Shown: piece by piece, positions 1 to 10,875 of the stretch
Layout of the letters: the number at the start of each line of letters is the position of its first letter
Position numbering within the stretch: position 1 is the first letter of the stretch
Assembly: GCF_009799925.1 (NCBI RefSeq)
Contig: NZ_WELK01000004.1
Coordinates: forward strand, 310,001-374,000
Origin: Pseudomonas sp. R-28-1W-6
Lineage (GTDB): Bacteria > Pseudomonadota > Gammaproteobacteria > Pseudomonadales > Pseudomonadaceae
Length of the DNA stretch: 64,000 nucleotides
Direction of reading: 5' to 3'
Position numbers and translations under genes: made by a program
The notes under the pieces: generated by a model
What the model saw: the letters and a program-made list of their open reading frames with translations, nothing else
Databases searched by the model: none
What the model was told of the DNA's origin: nothing

Positions 1-1
1 C

Positions 2-481
2 TACAACGAGATTTACCGCAACCAGTCCGACGGCATCACCATCTACGAGAGCGGCCAGAACCTGCTGTGGGGCAACAAGGCCTTCAACAACGGCCGGCAC
101 GGCATCCGGGTGCGCAACAGCGCCGAGGTCGAGCTGTACGAGAACCTGGCGGTGGCCAACGGCCTGCTCGGCATCTACGGCCACGTCAAGGACCTCAACG
201 GTACCGACCGCGACCTGGCGCTGGACCCCTTCGACATGAACCTGTCGATGACCGTGGTCGGCGGGCGCCTGGTGGGCAACCAGACGGGCGCCATCTCGGT
301 GGTGGCACCGCAGAGCGTGAAGCTCTACCAGCTGGACATGCTGATGCCGAGCAAACCCACAGGTATCGGCATGTTCGGCGCGCTGGCCGACGACAAGAAC
401 CAGATTCTCGACCTGCTCGTGCGGCAGAAGAAAGCCGTGCTGGTCCTGCCGCTGGACCAACTGGCGCAATTGCAGAAGTGA
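2..481 (+). CDS. algG: AlgG, mannuronan C5-epimerase (3' part only)
   Basis: This is the C-terminal 159 codons of the periplasmic epimerase that converts D-mannuronate to L-guluronate in the alginate polymer. The frame is open from base 2 and ends at TGA 479-481; the start lies upstream of the window. Residues such as YESGQNLLWGNKAFNNGRHG and VRNSAEVELYENLAVANG have the Asn/Gly-rich turn pattern of right-handed beta-helix (CASH/PbH1) repeats, and the end is the compact C-terminal region typical of AlgG. It is followed after 10 bases by algX, as in known alginate operons. Identity rests on the repeat pattern plus the unmistakable downstream alginate genes; the catalytic DPHD region is outside the window and cannot be checked. 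Confidence 0.93.
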   Translation, partial: YNEIYRNQSDGITIYESGQNLLWGNKAFNNGRHGIRVRNSAEVELYENLAVANGLLGIYGHVKDLNGTDRDLALDPFDMNLSMTVVGGRLVGNQTGAISVVAPQSVKLYQLDMLMPSKPTGIGMFGALADDKNQILDLLVRQKKAVLVLPLDQLAQLQK

Positions 482-491
482 GGAGCGAGCG

Positions 492-1913
492 ATGACACGG
501 AATTCAAGCGTGAAAGCGGCCGGCCTGCTGGCCTCGCTGGGGCTGTTCGGCCTGCTGGCCGCCACCGCCCGTGCCGAAGAGGCGCCGCAGTACAAGATCG
601 AACGGTGCTGCGAAATCTGCCCGCAGGCGCTGCAGGACAGCACCTATACCGGTGACATGGGCGAGTTCACCAAGTTGGTGCAGGGTCGTGAAGACTGGCT
701 GTTCCGCAGCAAGATCGACCTGATGACCGATATCGGCACCACGGCCGAGGGCTATCAGCACCTGCAGCGCCTGCGCGATGCCCTCAAGGAGCGGGGCGTG
801 GAGCTGGTCATGGTCTACCTGCCGCCGCGCGGCCTGGTCAGCCCGGAGATGCTCAGCGCGCAGAGCCGCAGCGGCTACGATGCCGAGCTGTCGCGCAAGA
901 ACTACCTGGCGACCACCGCGCGCCTGCGCAGCCTGGGCATCCGCGTGCCCGACCTGTCGGCGCTGCTGGAACAGCCGGCGGCGGTGCGCGAGACGCTGTT
1001 CTTCAAGCGCGACAACCACTGGACGCCCCGTGGCGCCGAACTGACGGCGCAGTTGCTGGCCGCCGAGCTGGGCAAGTCGGAGGTGTTCAAGAGCATTCCA
1101 CGCAAGGAGTTCGTCACGCGCAAGGAGGGCGTGCGGCACAAGATCGGCTCGCTCAACCAGGCCTTCGGCAAGATCTGCGGCAACGGTTACGCCAACGAAT
1201 ACTTCACCCGCGTGGCCACCGAGCCCAAGGATGAAAGCTCCGAGCTGTTCGGCGAGACCGCGGCGCCCGATGTGGTGCTGGTGGGCACCAGCTTCAGCTC
1301 CGCGCAGTACAACTTCGATGGCTTCCTCAAGCAGTACGCCAGCGTCGATGTGGACAACCGCTCGGTAACCGGCGGCGGCTTCCACAGCGCCATGCTGCAG
1401 TACCTGGGCAGCCAGGACTTCCAGAACGACCCGCCGAAGATCCTGGTCTGGGAGATCAACAGCTACTACGACCTGGCCATGTCGATCTTCTACCGGCAGA
1501 TCATGCCGATGCTCGCCAACGGCTGCCAGGCCTCGCCGGCGGCGCTGAGCCAGAAGGTGGCCCTGCACCCCGGGGTCAACCAGATTCTGGTGAACACCGC
1601 GGTCAAGCCGATCCGCAGCGAGGACTATGTCGCCGATATCCAGTTCAGCGGCGGCAATGTGCGCGACCTGCGCAGCTCGTTCCTGTACATGAGTGGCTCG
1701 CGCGACAACCTGAACATTTCCCGCGCCCCGGAAGTGGAGGCCGACGGCCGCTTCGTCTTCGGCCTGCGCGATGACCCGGAGTGGTCGGGGCAGACCCTGC
1801 TGTCCCTGGAGATCGAGATGCCGGCGGACACCCCGGCCGGCATGCAGGTCGAGGCCAGCATCTGCCCGCGTCGCGACAATTCCGGGGCGGCCTTGCAGGC
1901 CCGCGCGGACTAA
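492..1913 (+). CDS. algX: AlgX, alginate O-acetyltransferase
   Basis: Periplasmic SGNH-like acetyltransferase that transfers acetyl groups onto mannuronate in nascent alginate. The 473-aa length is about that of the P. aeruginosa protein (474). A Sec signal peptide (about residues 1-28, ending ATARA) is followed by a Cys-rich start (CCEIC at 39-43). The catalytic triad is visible: D174 and H176 in the motif KRDNHWTPRG, and S269 in GTSFSS, at the same numbers as in P. aeruginosa AlgX. The C-terminal third (about 345-473) corresponds to the carbohydrate-binding module. A ribosome site GAGGAG lies at 481-486. In other Pseudomonas algL follows; here algI follows after 87 bases. Confidence 0.97.
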   Translation: MTRNSSVKAAGLLASLGLFGLLAATARAEEAPQYKIERCCEICPQALQDSTYTGDMGEFTKLVQGREDWLFRSKIDLMTDIGTTAEGYQHLQRLRDALKERGVELVMVYLPPRGLVSPEMLSAQSRSGYDAELSRKNYLATTARLRSLGIRVPDLSALLEQPAAVRETLFFKRDNHWTPRGAELTAQLLAAELGKSEVFKSIPRKEFVTRKEGVRHKIGSLNQAFGKICGNGYANEYFTRVATEPKDESSELFGETAAPDVVLVGTSFSSAQYNFDGFLKQYASVDVDNRSVTGGGFHSAMLQYLGSQDFQNDPPKILVWEINSYYDLAMSIFYRQIMPMLANGCQASPAALSQKVALHPGVNQILVNTAVKPIRSEDYVADIQFSGGNVRDLRSSFLYMSGSRDNLNISRAPEVEADGRFVFGLRDDPEWSGQTLLSLEIEMPADTPAGMQVEASICPRRDNSGAALQARAD

Positions 1914-1926
1914 CCAAGCCGGACGC

Positions 1927-1970
1927 GCCGGTGCCCCACGGGCACCGGCTTACCCCCGAGGGATCGGGGG
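1927..1970 (+). other. Double hairpin between algX and algI, at the usual algL position
   Basis: Two perfect stem-loops lie back to back in the 87-base gap. The first pairs GCCGGTGCCC (1927-1936) with GGGCACCGGC (1940-1949) around CAC. The second pairs CCCCCGA (1953-1959) with TCGGGGG (1964-1970) around GGGA. Neither has a T-tract, so they look like RNA processing, stability or attenuation elements more than intrinsic terminators. The gap occupies the place where algL lies in P. aeruginosa and Azotobacter. Confidence 0.7.
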
Positions 1971-2000
1971 GAGGGCGTGGCTTAATCGGAGAGTGAAGGC

Positions 2001-3473
2001 ATGGTTTTTTCATCCAACGTATTTCTGTTCCTGTTCCTGCCGATATTTCTCGGCCTGTACTACCTGAGCGGCAATCGCTACCGCAACTTGCTGCTGCTGG
2101 TGGCCAGCTACATCTTCTACGCCTGGTGGCGCATCGACTTCCTCGCGCTGTTTGCCGCGGTCACCCTGTTCAACTACTGGATCGGCCTGCGGGTCGGCAC
2201 GGCCGGGGTGCGCACCAGGACCGCACAGAAATGGCTGATCCTCGGCGTGGTGGTCGACCTCGGCGTGCTGGGCTACTTCAAGTACGCCAACTTCGGGGTC
2301 GACAGCCTCAATGCGATCATCGCCTCGTTCGGCATCGAGCCGTTCGTGCTCACCCACATCCTGCTGCCGATCGGCATCTCGTTCTACGTATTCGAGTCGA
2401 TCAGCTACATCATCGACGTGTACCGCGGCGATACCCCGGCCACCCACAACCTGATCGACTTCGCCGCGTTCGTGGCGATCTTCCCGCACCTGATCGCCGG
2501 CCCGGTGCTGCGCTTTCGCGACCTGGTGGACCAGTTCAACCACCGCACCCACACGCTGGACAAGTTCGCCGAAGGCTGCACGCGCTTCATGCAGGGCTTC
2601 ATCATGAAGGTGTTTATCGCCGACAGCATCGCGCCGATCGCCGACCATTGCTTCGCCCTGGCCAACCCCAGTACCGGCGATGCCTGGCTCGGGGCCCTGG
2701 CCTACACCGCGCAGCTGTATTTCGACTTCGCCGGCTACAGCAGCATGGCCATCGGCCTGGGCCTGATGATGGGGTTCCGCTTCATGGAGAACTTCAACCA
2801 GCCCTATATCAGCCAGTCGATCACCGAGTTCTGGCGGCGCTGGCACATCAGCCTGTCCACCTGGCTGCGCGACTACCTGTACATCAGCCTGGGCGGCAAC
2901 CGCGGCAGTACCTTCGCCACCTACCGCAACCTGTTCCTGACCATGCTGCTGGGCGGCCTGTGGCATGGCGCCAACTTCACCTATGTGATCTGGGGCGCCT
3001 GGCATGGCATGTGGCTGGCCATCGAGCGCGCCCTGGGCGTCGACGCCGCGCCGCAGCGCATCCGCCCGCTGAAGTGGGCCTTCACCTTCGCCCTGGTGGT
3101 GATCGGCTGGGTGATCTTCCGCGCCGATAACCTCGACGTGGCCTGGCGCATGTATGCGGCCATGTTCAGCTTCGGCGACTGGCGCCTCTCCGAGCTGACC
3201 CGCGCGCAGCTGACCAGCCTGCAGGTCGCCACCTTGCTGCTGTCCTATGCGGTGATGGCCTGGTGCGGCATTCGCCAGTTCCATGCCCAGCCGCTGGCCG
3301 GCGCGCCCAAGGCACGGGCCGCGGACGCCATGCCGGCGGGGGGCGCCGCGGTGGGCGTGGCGCTGAGCTACCGCGCGCTGCTGTTCCATGCCGCGGTCCT
3401 GCTGCTGTTCGCCGCCGCGGTGCTGAAGCTGTCGGCACAGAGCTTCTCTCCCTTCCTGTATTTCCAGTTCTGA
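2001..3473 (+). CDS. algI: AlgI, MBOAT-family acyltransferase for alginate acetylation
   Basis: Inner-membrane protein of the MBOAT family that passes acetyl groups from a cytoplasmic donor to the periplasmic acetyltransferases AlgJ and AlgX. It has 490 aa and about ten or more hydrophobic segments, starting directly at the N-terminus (VFLFLFLPIFLGLYYL). The MBOAT signature is clear: FAGYSSMAIGLGLMMGF, then FWRRWHISLSTWLRDYLYI, then GLWHGANFTYVIWGAWHG, whose first His is residue 322, the number of the essential His in P. aeruginosa AlgI. GGAGAGTGAAGGC precedes the ATG. The C-terminus is shorter than the roughly 520 aa of P. aeruginosa. It is followed after 12 bases by algJ. Confidence 0.97.
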   Translation: MVFSSNVFLFLFLPIFLGLYYLSGNRYRNLLLLVASYIFYAWWRIDFLALFAAVTLFNYWIGLRVGTAGVRTRTAQKWLILGVVVDLGVLGYFKYANFGVDSLNAIIASFGIEPFVLTHILLPIGISFYVFESISYIIDVYRGDTPATHNLIDFAAFVAIFPHLIAGPVLRFRDLVDQFNHRTHTLDKFAEGCTRFMQGFIMKVFIADSIAPIADHCFALANPSTGDAWLGALAYTAQLYFDFAGYSSMAIGLGLMMGFRFMENFNQPYISQSITEFWRRWHISLSTWLRDYLYISLGGNRGSTFATYRNLFLTMLLGGLWHGANFTYVIWGAWHGMWLAIERALGVDAAPQRIRPLKWAFTFALVVIGWVIFRADNLDVAWRMYAAMFSFGDWRLSELTRAQLTSLQVATLLLSYAVMAWCGIRQFHAQPLAGAPKARAADAMPAGGAAVGVALSYRALLFHAAVLLLFAAAVLKLSAQSFSPFLYFQF

Positions 3474-3485
3474 GGAGGCGCCGTC

Positions 3486-4637
3486 ATGTCGCGTACCGCC
3501 AATATCCTGTACAGCCTGCTGTTCATCGGCTTGCTGCTGGCCCTGTCGCTGGCCTCGCTGCCGGCGCTGCTGAGCTTCTCCGCGGCCAGCGAAACCCCGC
3601 TGCTGAACGGCAAGCTGGCGCATGCCATCGAGAAGCACTACGACAAGCAGTTCCCGCTCAAGGCGTTCGGCACCAACGCCTGGGCCGCCCTGGAGTTCAC
3701 CCTGTTCGGCGAAGGCCGCCCCGGCGTGGTGGTCGGGCGCGAGGACTGGCTGTTCACCGACGAGGAGTTCAAGCCGGCCAGCAAACCGCAGCAGCTGCAG
3801 GACAACTGGCGGCTGATCGCGGCCGTGCAGGAGGAATTCAAGCGCCGCGACATCGAACTGGTGCTGGCCCTGCTGCCGGCCAAGGCGCGCCTGTATCCGG
3901 AGCAGCTGGCCGCGACCAAGCCGGTCGCCGCCCAGCAGGCGCTGTATGCCCAGGCCCATGCGCTGATGCAGACGCAGCAGTTGCCCGGCCCGGATCTGCT
4001 GCCGGCGTTGCAGCAGGCCAAGAGCGCGGCCGCGGTGTTCCTGCGTACCGACACCCACTGGACGCCGCATGGCGCCGAGGTTACCGCCAAGGCGCTGGCC
4101 GACTATCTGGCCGCCCGGGGGGACTGGCGGCGTGGCGAGCAGCGGTTCGTCACCCGCACCAGCGATAGCCAGCCGCACAAGGGCGACCTGCTCAGCTTCC
4201 TGCCCATGGAGCCCTATTTCGCCGCCCTGCAGCCGCAGGCAGAGAGCCTGCAGCCGCGGCATACCGAGGCCGCGGAGGCGGGCGCGGAGACGGCCGCCGA
4301 CCTGTTCGGCGACGCCCAGCCGCAGGTGGCGCTGGTCGGCACCAGCTACAGCGCCAACCCGAAATGGAACTTCGCCGGCGCGCTCAAGCAGGAGCTGGGC
4401 AGCGACCTGCTCAACTATGCCGAGGACGGCCATGGCCCGCTGGTGCCGATGTTGCGCCTGCTGCAGCGCGAGCGGGCGGAAACCGCCGAGCTGCGCCTGG
4501 TGATCTGGGAGTTCCCGGAGCGCTACCTGATGCTGCCGAGCGACCTGTCCGGTTTCGACAGCGCCTGGCTCGAGCGCCTGCGCGGCAATGAGCAGCTGGC
4601 GCTGCGCGATCCCGTTAAACCCGTGACGGCTCCCTGA
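3486..4637 (+). CDS. algJ: AlgJ, alginate O-acetyltransferase
   Basis: SGNH/GDSL-like acetyltransferase anchored in the inner membrane by one N-terminal segment (about residues 8-30) with its catalytic domain in the periplasm; a paralogue of AlgX. It has 383 aa (about 391 in P. aeruginosa). The triad is present: D189 and H191 in RTDTHWTPHG and S289 in GTSYSA. It shares the REDWLF motif with AlgX (85-90 here). Strong ribosome site GAGGAG at 3472-3477, overlapping the algI stop. It works with AlgI and AlgF; AlgX is thought to do the final transfer to polymer. Confidence 0.96.
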   Translation: MSRTANILYSLLFIGLLLALSLASLPALLSFSAASETPLLNGKLAHAIEKHYDKQFPLKAFGTNAWAALEFTLFGEGRPGVVVGREDWLFTDEEFKPASKPQQLQDNWRLIAAVQEEFKRRDIELVLALLPAKARLYPEQLAATKPVAAQQALYAQAHALMQTQQLPGPDLLPALQQAKSAAAVFLRTDTHWTPHGAEVTAKALADYLAARGDWRRGEQRFVTRTSDSQPHKGDLLSFLPMEPYFAALQPQAESLQPRHTEAAEAGAETAADLFGDAQPQVALVGTSYSANPKWNFAGALKQELGSDLLNYAEDGHGPLVPMLRLLQRERAETAELRLVIWEFPERYLMLPSDLSGFDSAWLERLRGNEQLALRDPVKPVTAP

Positions 4638-4664
4638 GTCGTCCTGTCTGCCGAGGAAACACCC

Positions 4665-5312
4665 ATGTCGATGATTCGTACCCTTAACCGCTCCGGCCGT
4701 CTGGGCAGCCTGTTGCTCAGCCTGTGCGCGCCGCTGGCCATGGCTGACGAAGCCACCCTGTACGGCCCGGTTGCCCCGGACGGTTCGGCCTTCGTGCGCA
4801 GCTACAACGCCGCCAATGAAACCCTGGATGCCAACCTGGGCAACCTGCACTTCAGCGATATCGCGCCGAAGGGCAGCAGTGACTACGAGTTTCTTCCCGC
4901 CGGCAGCTACAGCGCCAAGGCGGGCGGCAAGAGCCTGGCCGTCAGCCTGGCCGAAAACACCTACTACACCCTGGTGCGCCTGCCGGGCGGCGAACTGAGC
5001 CTGATCGAGGAACCGCTGTTCAAGAACCGGCAGAAGTCGCTGCTGCGCCTGCAGAACCTGTCCGACAGCGCGCTGACGCTGAAGACCGCCGACGGCAAGA
5101 CCGAGGTGATCAAGGCGGTAGCCGGCCAGGCCCGGGGCGAGCGCGAGATCAATCCGGTCAAGGTGCGCCTGGCGCTGTTCGCCGGCGAACGCAAGGTCAG
5201 CGACCTCAGCCCTCTGGTGATCGAGCGTGGCGAAGTGGTCAGCCTGTATGTCACCGGCAGCGCCGACAAGCTGTCGCCGGTGTGGGTCAAGCGTCCGGTC
5301 ACCACCGACTGA
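4665..5312 (+). CDS. algF: AlgF, alginate O-acetylation adaptor protein
   Basis: Small periplasmic protein needed for alginate O-acetylation, thought to link AlgJ and AlgX. It has 215 aa, as expected (about 216). Residues 1-27 form a Sec signal peptide (SLLLSLCAPLAMA, cleavage before DEATL). The mature part is beta-rich with no enzyme motif, consistent with two small beta domains. The ribosome site GAGGAA stands 8 bases before the ATG; a second in-frame ATG two codons on is possible. The stop overlaps the ribosome site of the next gene, here algL where algA would be expected. Confidence 0.94.
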   Translation: MSMIRTLNRSGRLGSLLLSLCAPLAMADEATLYGPVAPDGSAFVRSYNAANETLDANLGNLHFSDIAPKGSSDYEFLPAGSYSAKAGGKSLAVSLAENTYYTLVRLPGGELSLIEEPLFKNRQKSLLRLQNLSDSALTLKTADGKTEVIKAVAGQARGEREINPVKVRLALFAGERKVSDLSPLVIERGEVVSLYVTGSADKLSPVWVKRPVTTD

Positions 5313-5321
5313 GGAATGGCC

Positions 5322-6437
5322 ATGAAGCTTGCGGATCGGACATTGGCGGTGCTGCTGCGTGGCGGGCTATGCCTGGCCTTGCTGCTGGCCCAGGGCTGCT
5401 CCTGGGAGCGCGGCGGGGCCACGCTGGTGCCGCCAGCCGGCTACCTGCGCAGTGCCGCGGCGCCGCAAGGCAAGGTGCCGAGCTGCCCGCCGGTGCCGCC
5501 GCCCTATACCGGCGAGCTGTACTTCCCGAGCAAGTACGCCGGCTCCGATGCCGCCCGCGACAAGATCAACAGCGAGGCCGCCGCCCGCTATGCGCAGCTC
5601 ACCGAGGATGTGCGCCAGCTGGAGAACGGCAGCAACCGCCTGGTCGGCCGCTACCTGGAAACGGGCCAGCAGGCCTATGCCGATTGCGCGCTGAGCTGGC
5701 TGGACACCTGGGCCGAGGCCGAGGCGCTGCTCAGCGAGCGTTACAACCACACCGGCAAGTCGGTGCGCAAATGGGCCTTGGGCAGCATCGCGGGCGCCTA
5801 CCTGCGCTTGAAGTTCTCCCGCTCGCAGCCGCTCGCGGGGCAGGCCGAACAGGCCGAACGCATCGAGGCGTGGCTAGGCGAACTGGCCGATCAGGTGGTG
5901 ATCGACTGGAACGCCCAGCCGCTGGAGCGGCGCAACAATCACCAGTACTGGGCCGCCTGGTCGGTGATGGCCACGGCCGTGGTGCTCGATCGGCGCGACC
6001 TGTTCGACTGGGCCGTGGAGCAGTACCGGCACGGCATGCAGCAGGTCGACGGCGAAGGCTATCTGCCGCTGGAGCTGTCCCGGCAGACCCGCGCACTGGC
6101 GTACCACAACTACAGCATGGGGCCGCTGGTGATGATCGCAGCGTTCGCCAAGGCCAATGGCCTGGACCTGCGCGGCGAGAACGACGCGGCCCTGCAACGC
6201 CTGGCGCTACGCCTGCAGGCCGGGCTGCGCGAGCCGAAGATATTCCAAGAAAAAACCGGTTACCCGCAGACCCTGGAGGACCTGCAGGACAGCAACAGAT
6301 TTGCCTGGCTGGAGCCTTACTGCGCGCTGTACCCGTGCTCGGAGAGCACGGACGCGTGGCGCCGCTCGATCGAGCCGCTGAGCACCTACCGGCTCGGCGG
6401 TGACATGACCCAGCTGTTTTCCGGGCAACTGCCTTGA
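5322..6437 (+). CDS. algL: AlgL, poly-mannuronate (alginate) lyase, predicted lipoprotein
   Basis: PL5-family lyase that cleaves alginate by beta-elimination and clears chains that fail to be exported. The start at 5322 is preferred over ATG 5316 because GAGGA at 5311-5315 is then spaced correctly; this gives 371 aa. Family residues are present: the Lys of FPSKYAGSD, Asn-Asn-His of NNHQYWAAWS, and Arg and Tyr of TRALAYHNYS, matching K66, H202, R249 and Y256 of P. aeruginosa AlgL; WLEPYCALYPC is also conserved. Two oddities: it lies between algF and algA instead of between algX and algI, and the signal ends LLLAQG|C26, which fits a lipobox with Ser at +2, whereas usual AlgL is soluble and periplasmic. 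Confidence 0.95.
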   Translation: MKLADRTLAVLLRGGLCLALLLAQGCSWERGGATLVPPAGYLRSAAAPQGKVPSCPPVPPPYTGELYFPSKYAGSDAARDKINSEAAARYAQLTEDVRQLENGSNRLVGRYLETGQQAYADCALSWLDTWAEAEALLSERYNHTGKSVRKWALGSIAGAYLRLKFSRSQPLAGQAEQAERIEAWLGELADQVVIDWNAQPLERRNNHQYWAAWSVMATAVVLDRRDLFDWAVEQYRHGMQQVDGEGYLPLELSRQTRALAYHNYSMGPLVMIAAFAKANGLDLRGENDAALQRLALRLQAGLREPKIFQEKTGYPQTLEDLQDSNRFAWLEPYCALYPCSESTDAWRRSIEPLSTYRLGGDMTQLFSGQLP

Positions 6438-6532
6438 AAGTGATTCCTGATGCAGTTCCCGCTGCCCGGTACATCCGTTCCGGCGGCGAGACAGGTCGAG
6501 ATTTAAACGGATATTAAATTGGAGACAGACCC

Positions 6533-7972
6533 ATGATCCCGGTCATTCTTTCTGGTGGTAGCGGCTCTCGCCTGTGGCCTTTGTCGCGCAAGATGTACCC
6601 CAAGCAGTTCCTCGCCCTCACCGGCGAGCTGTCGCTGTTCCAGCAGACCCTGCAGCGCCTGGTGTTCGAAGGCATGCAGAAGCCGCTGGTGGTGTGCAAC
6701 CTGGAGCATCGCTTCATCGTCAACGAGCAGTTGGCGAAGATCGGCATCACTGCCCAGGGCATGCTGCTCGAGCCGTTCGGGCGCAATACCGCGCCGGCGG
6801 TGGCCATGGCCGCCCTGCAGCTGCTGGCCGAGGGCCGCGACGAGCTGATGCTGATCCTCCCGGCCGACCACGTGATCAGCGACGAGCTGAGCCTGCGCAA
6901 GGCCCTGGAGCTGGCGCGCATCGCCGCCGAAGAGGGCGAGATGGTGCTGTTCGGGATTCCCGCGGACCGTCCGGAAACCGGCTTCGGCTACATCAAGGCG
7001 GCGCGTGGCGAAGAGGGCGAGACCCTGGTTCCCGGTGCTTACCGCGTCAAGCAGTTCGTCGAGAAGCCCGACCCTGTGCGCGCCAGCGAGTTCGTGCGCA
7101 GCGGCGGCTACTACTGGAACAGCGGCATGTTCCTGTTCCGCGCCAGCCGTTACCTCGACGAGCTGCGCACTCATGAGCCGGATATCTACGACACCTGCGT
7201 GCTGACCCTCGAACGCAGCAAGAGCAGTGGCGGGGTGCTGACCATCGACGCCGGCACCTTCGAGTGCTGCCCGGACAACTCCATCGACTATGCTGTGATG
7301 GAGAAGACCGCGCGTGCCTGCGTCGTGCCGCTGTCGGCCGGCTGGAGCGATGTGGGTTCCTGGTCGTCGCTGTGGGACGTGCAGGAGAAGAACAGCGACG
7401 GCAACGTGATTAAGGGCGATGTGGTCACCCACAACAGCCACAACAGCTTCGTGCACGGCACCTCCAAGCTGGTCACCCTGATCGGCATGAACGATGTGGT
7501 GGTGGTCGAGACCAAGGATGCGGTGATGGTCGCGCACAAGGATGCCGTGCAGGACGTGAAGAAGATGGTCAACGCCCTGGATGCCCTGGGCCGCCAGGAA
7601 ACCCAGAACCACTGCGCGGTGTACCGTCCCTGGGGCAGCTATGACTCGGTGGACAACGGCACGCGCCACCAGGTCAAGCACATCACCGTCAAGCCGGGCG
7701 CGCAGCTGTCGCTGCAGATGCACCACCACCGCGCCGAGCACTGGATCGTGGTGTCCGGCACGGCGCAGGTGACCTGCGACGACAAGGTGTTCCTGCTCAC
7801 GGAAAACCAGTCGACCTACATCCCGATCGCCTCGGTGCACCGCCTGAGCAACCCGGGCAAGATCCCCCTGGAGATCATCGAGGTGCAGTCCGGCGGCTAT
7901 CTGGGCGAGGACGACATCGAACGCCTGGAGGACGTTTACGGGCGTACGCCCAAGGCCACCGTGCCGAGCTGA
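6533..7972 (+). CDS. algA: AlgA, mannose-6-phosphate isomerase / GDP-mannose pyrophosphorylase
   Basis: Bifunctional cytoplasmic enzyme making mannose-6-P from fructose-6-P and GDP-mannose from mannose-1-P, the first and third steps to alginate. It has 479 aa (about 481 in P. aeruginosa). The N-terminal nucleotidyltransferase signature lies at residues 5-24 (GGSGSRLWPLSRKMYPKQF). The C-terminal cupin-type isomerase domain holds the metal ligands in QMHHHRAEHW (His397-399, E402, H403). GGAGACAGACCC precedes the ATG. It is separated from algL by 95 bases, including an AT-rich stretch at 6502-6520, so an internal promoter is possible but not shown. Confidence 0.97.
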   Translation: MIPVILSGGSGSRLWPLSRKMYPKQFLALTGELSLFQQTLQRLVFEGMQKPLVVCNLEHRFIVNEQLAKIGITAQGMLLEPFGRNTAPAVAMAALQLLAEGRDELMLILPADHVISDELSLRKALELARIAAEEGEMVLFGIPADRPETGFGYIKAARGEEGETLVPGAYRVKQFVEKPDPVRASEFVRSGGYYWNSGMFLFRASRYLDELRTHEPDIYDTCVLTLERSKSSGGVLTIDAGTFECCPDNSIDYAVMEKTARACVVPLSAGWSDVGSWSSLWDVQEKNSDGNVIKGDVVTHNSHNSFVHGTSKLVTLIGMNDVVVVETKDAVMVAHKDAVQDVKKMVNALDALGRQETQNHCAVYRPWGSYDSVDNGTRHQVKHITVKPGAQLSLQMHHHRAEHWIVVSGTAQVTCDDKVFLLTENQSTYIPIASVHRLSNPGKIPLEIIEVQSGGYLGEDDIERLEDVYGRTPKATVPS

Positions 7973-7990
7973 TCGGCACGCCTGGAGTTA

Positions 7991-8053
7991 GCGGCGGGCA
8001 ATCCGCCGCCACTCTCAGAACCTGTTTACGATCTCTTGATCGTAGACAGGTTC

Positions 8054-8054
<1 letters not shown>
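7991..8054. terminator. Convergent-gene hairpins after algA and acnA
   Basis: Two inverted repeats fill the 81-base gap between the converging algA and acnA. The first is GCGGCGG (7991-7997) with CCGCCGC (8003-8009). The second is a 17-bp arm, AGAACCTGTTTACGATC (8017-8033), with GATCGTAGACAGGTTCT (8038-8054), one G-T pair and a 4-base loop; its right arm ends on the first base of the acnA stop codon. Neither has a T-run, but position and strength suggest transcription barriers for both strands. Confidence 0.65.
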
Positions 8055-10729
<2,675 letters not shown>

Positions 10730-10809
10730 GGCATTTCTCCTGGGCGGTCAGGAGCCGCTGAGGGGGGAACTAGTGAAACTAGACCGTGGAGTCAACTCTC
10801 GCCACTTTC

Positions 10810-10837
10810 CCCGACGCGGCGTGCGCGCCGCGTCGGG
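10810..10837. repeat. 12-bp perfect hairpin in the acnA/rlmM divergent region
   Basis: CCCGACGCGGCG (10810-10821) pairs perfectly with CGCCGCGTCGGG (10826-10837) around TGCG. It lies 39 bases upstream of the rlmM ATG, so it would be in the rlmM leader or promoter. Function unknown; it may act as a barrier against transcription running back from rlmM or as a regulator site. Confidence 0.6.
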
Positions 10838-10875
10838 CCGACTCGGCTATCATGCGCGCCCCGAGGAGAACCGCG

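Noticed and set aside
2010..4850. Very long open frame on the reverse strand opposite algI-algJ-algF
   Set aside because: Composition is Gln/Ala/Gly/His-rich, as produced by the antisense of GC-rich codons; the forward alginate genes are certain and there is no ribosome site or known domain.
10773..10795. Reverse-strand TTGACT with TAGTTC, considered as the acnA promoter
   Set aside because: The -35 is good and spacing is 17, but the -10 is poor; not enough to list. A CTAG-TGAAA-CTAG motif here is too short to call an operator.
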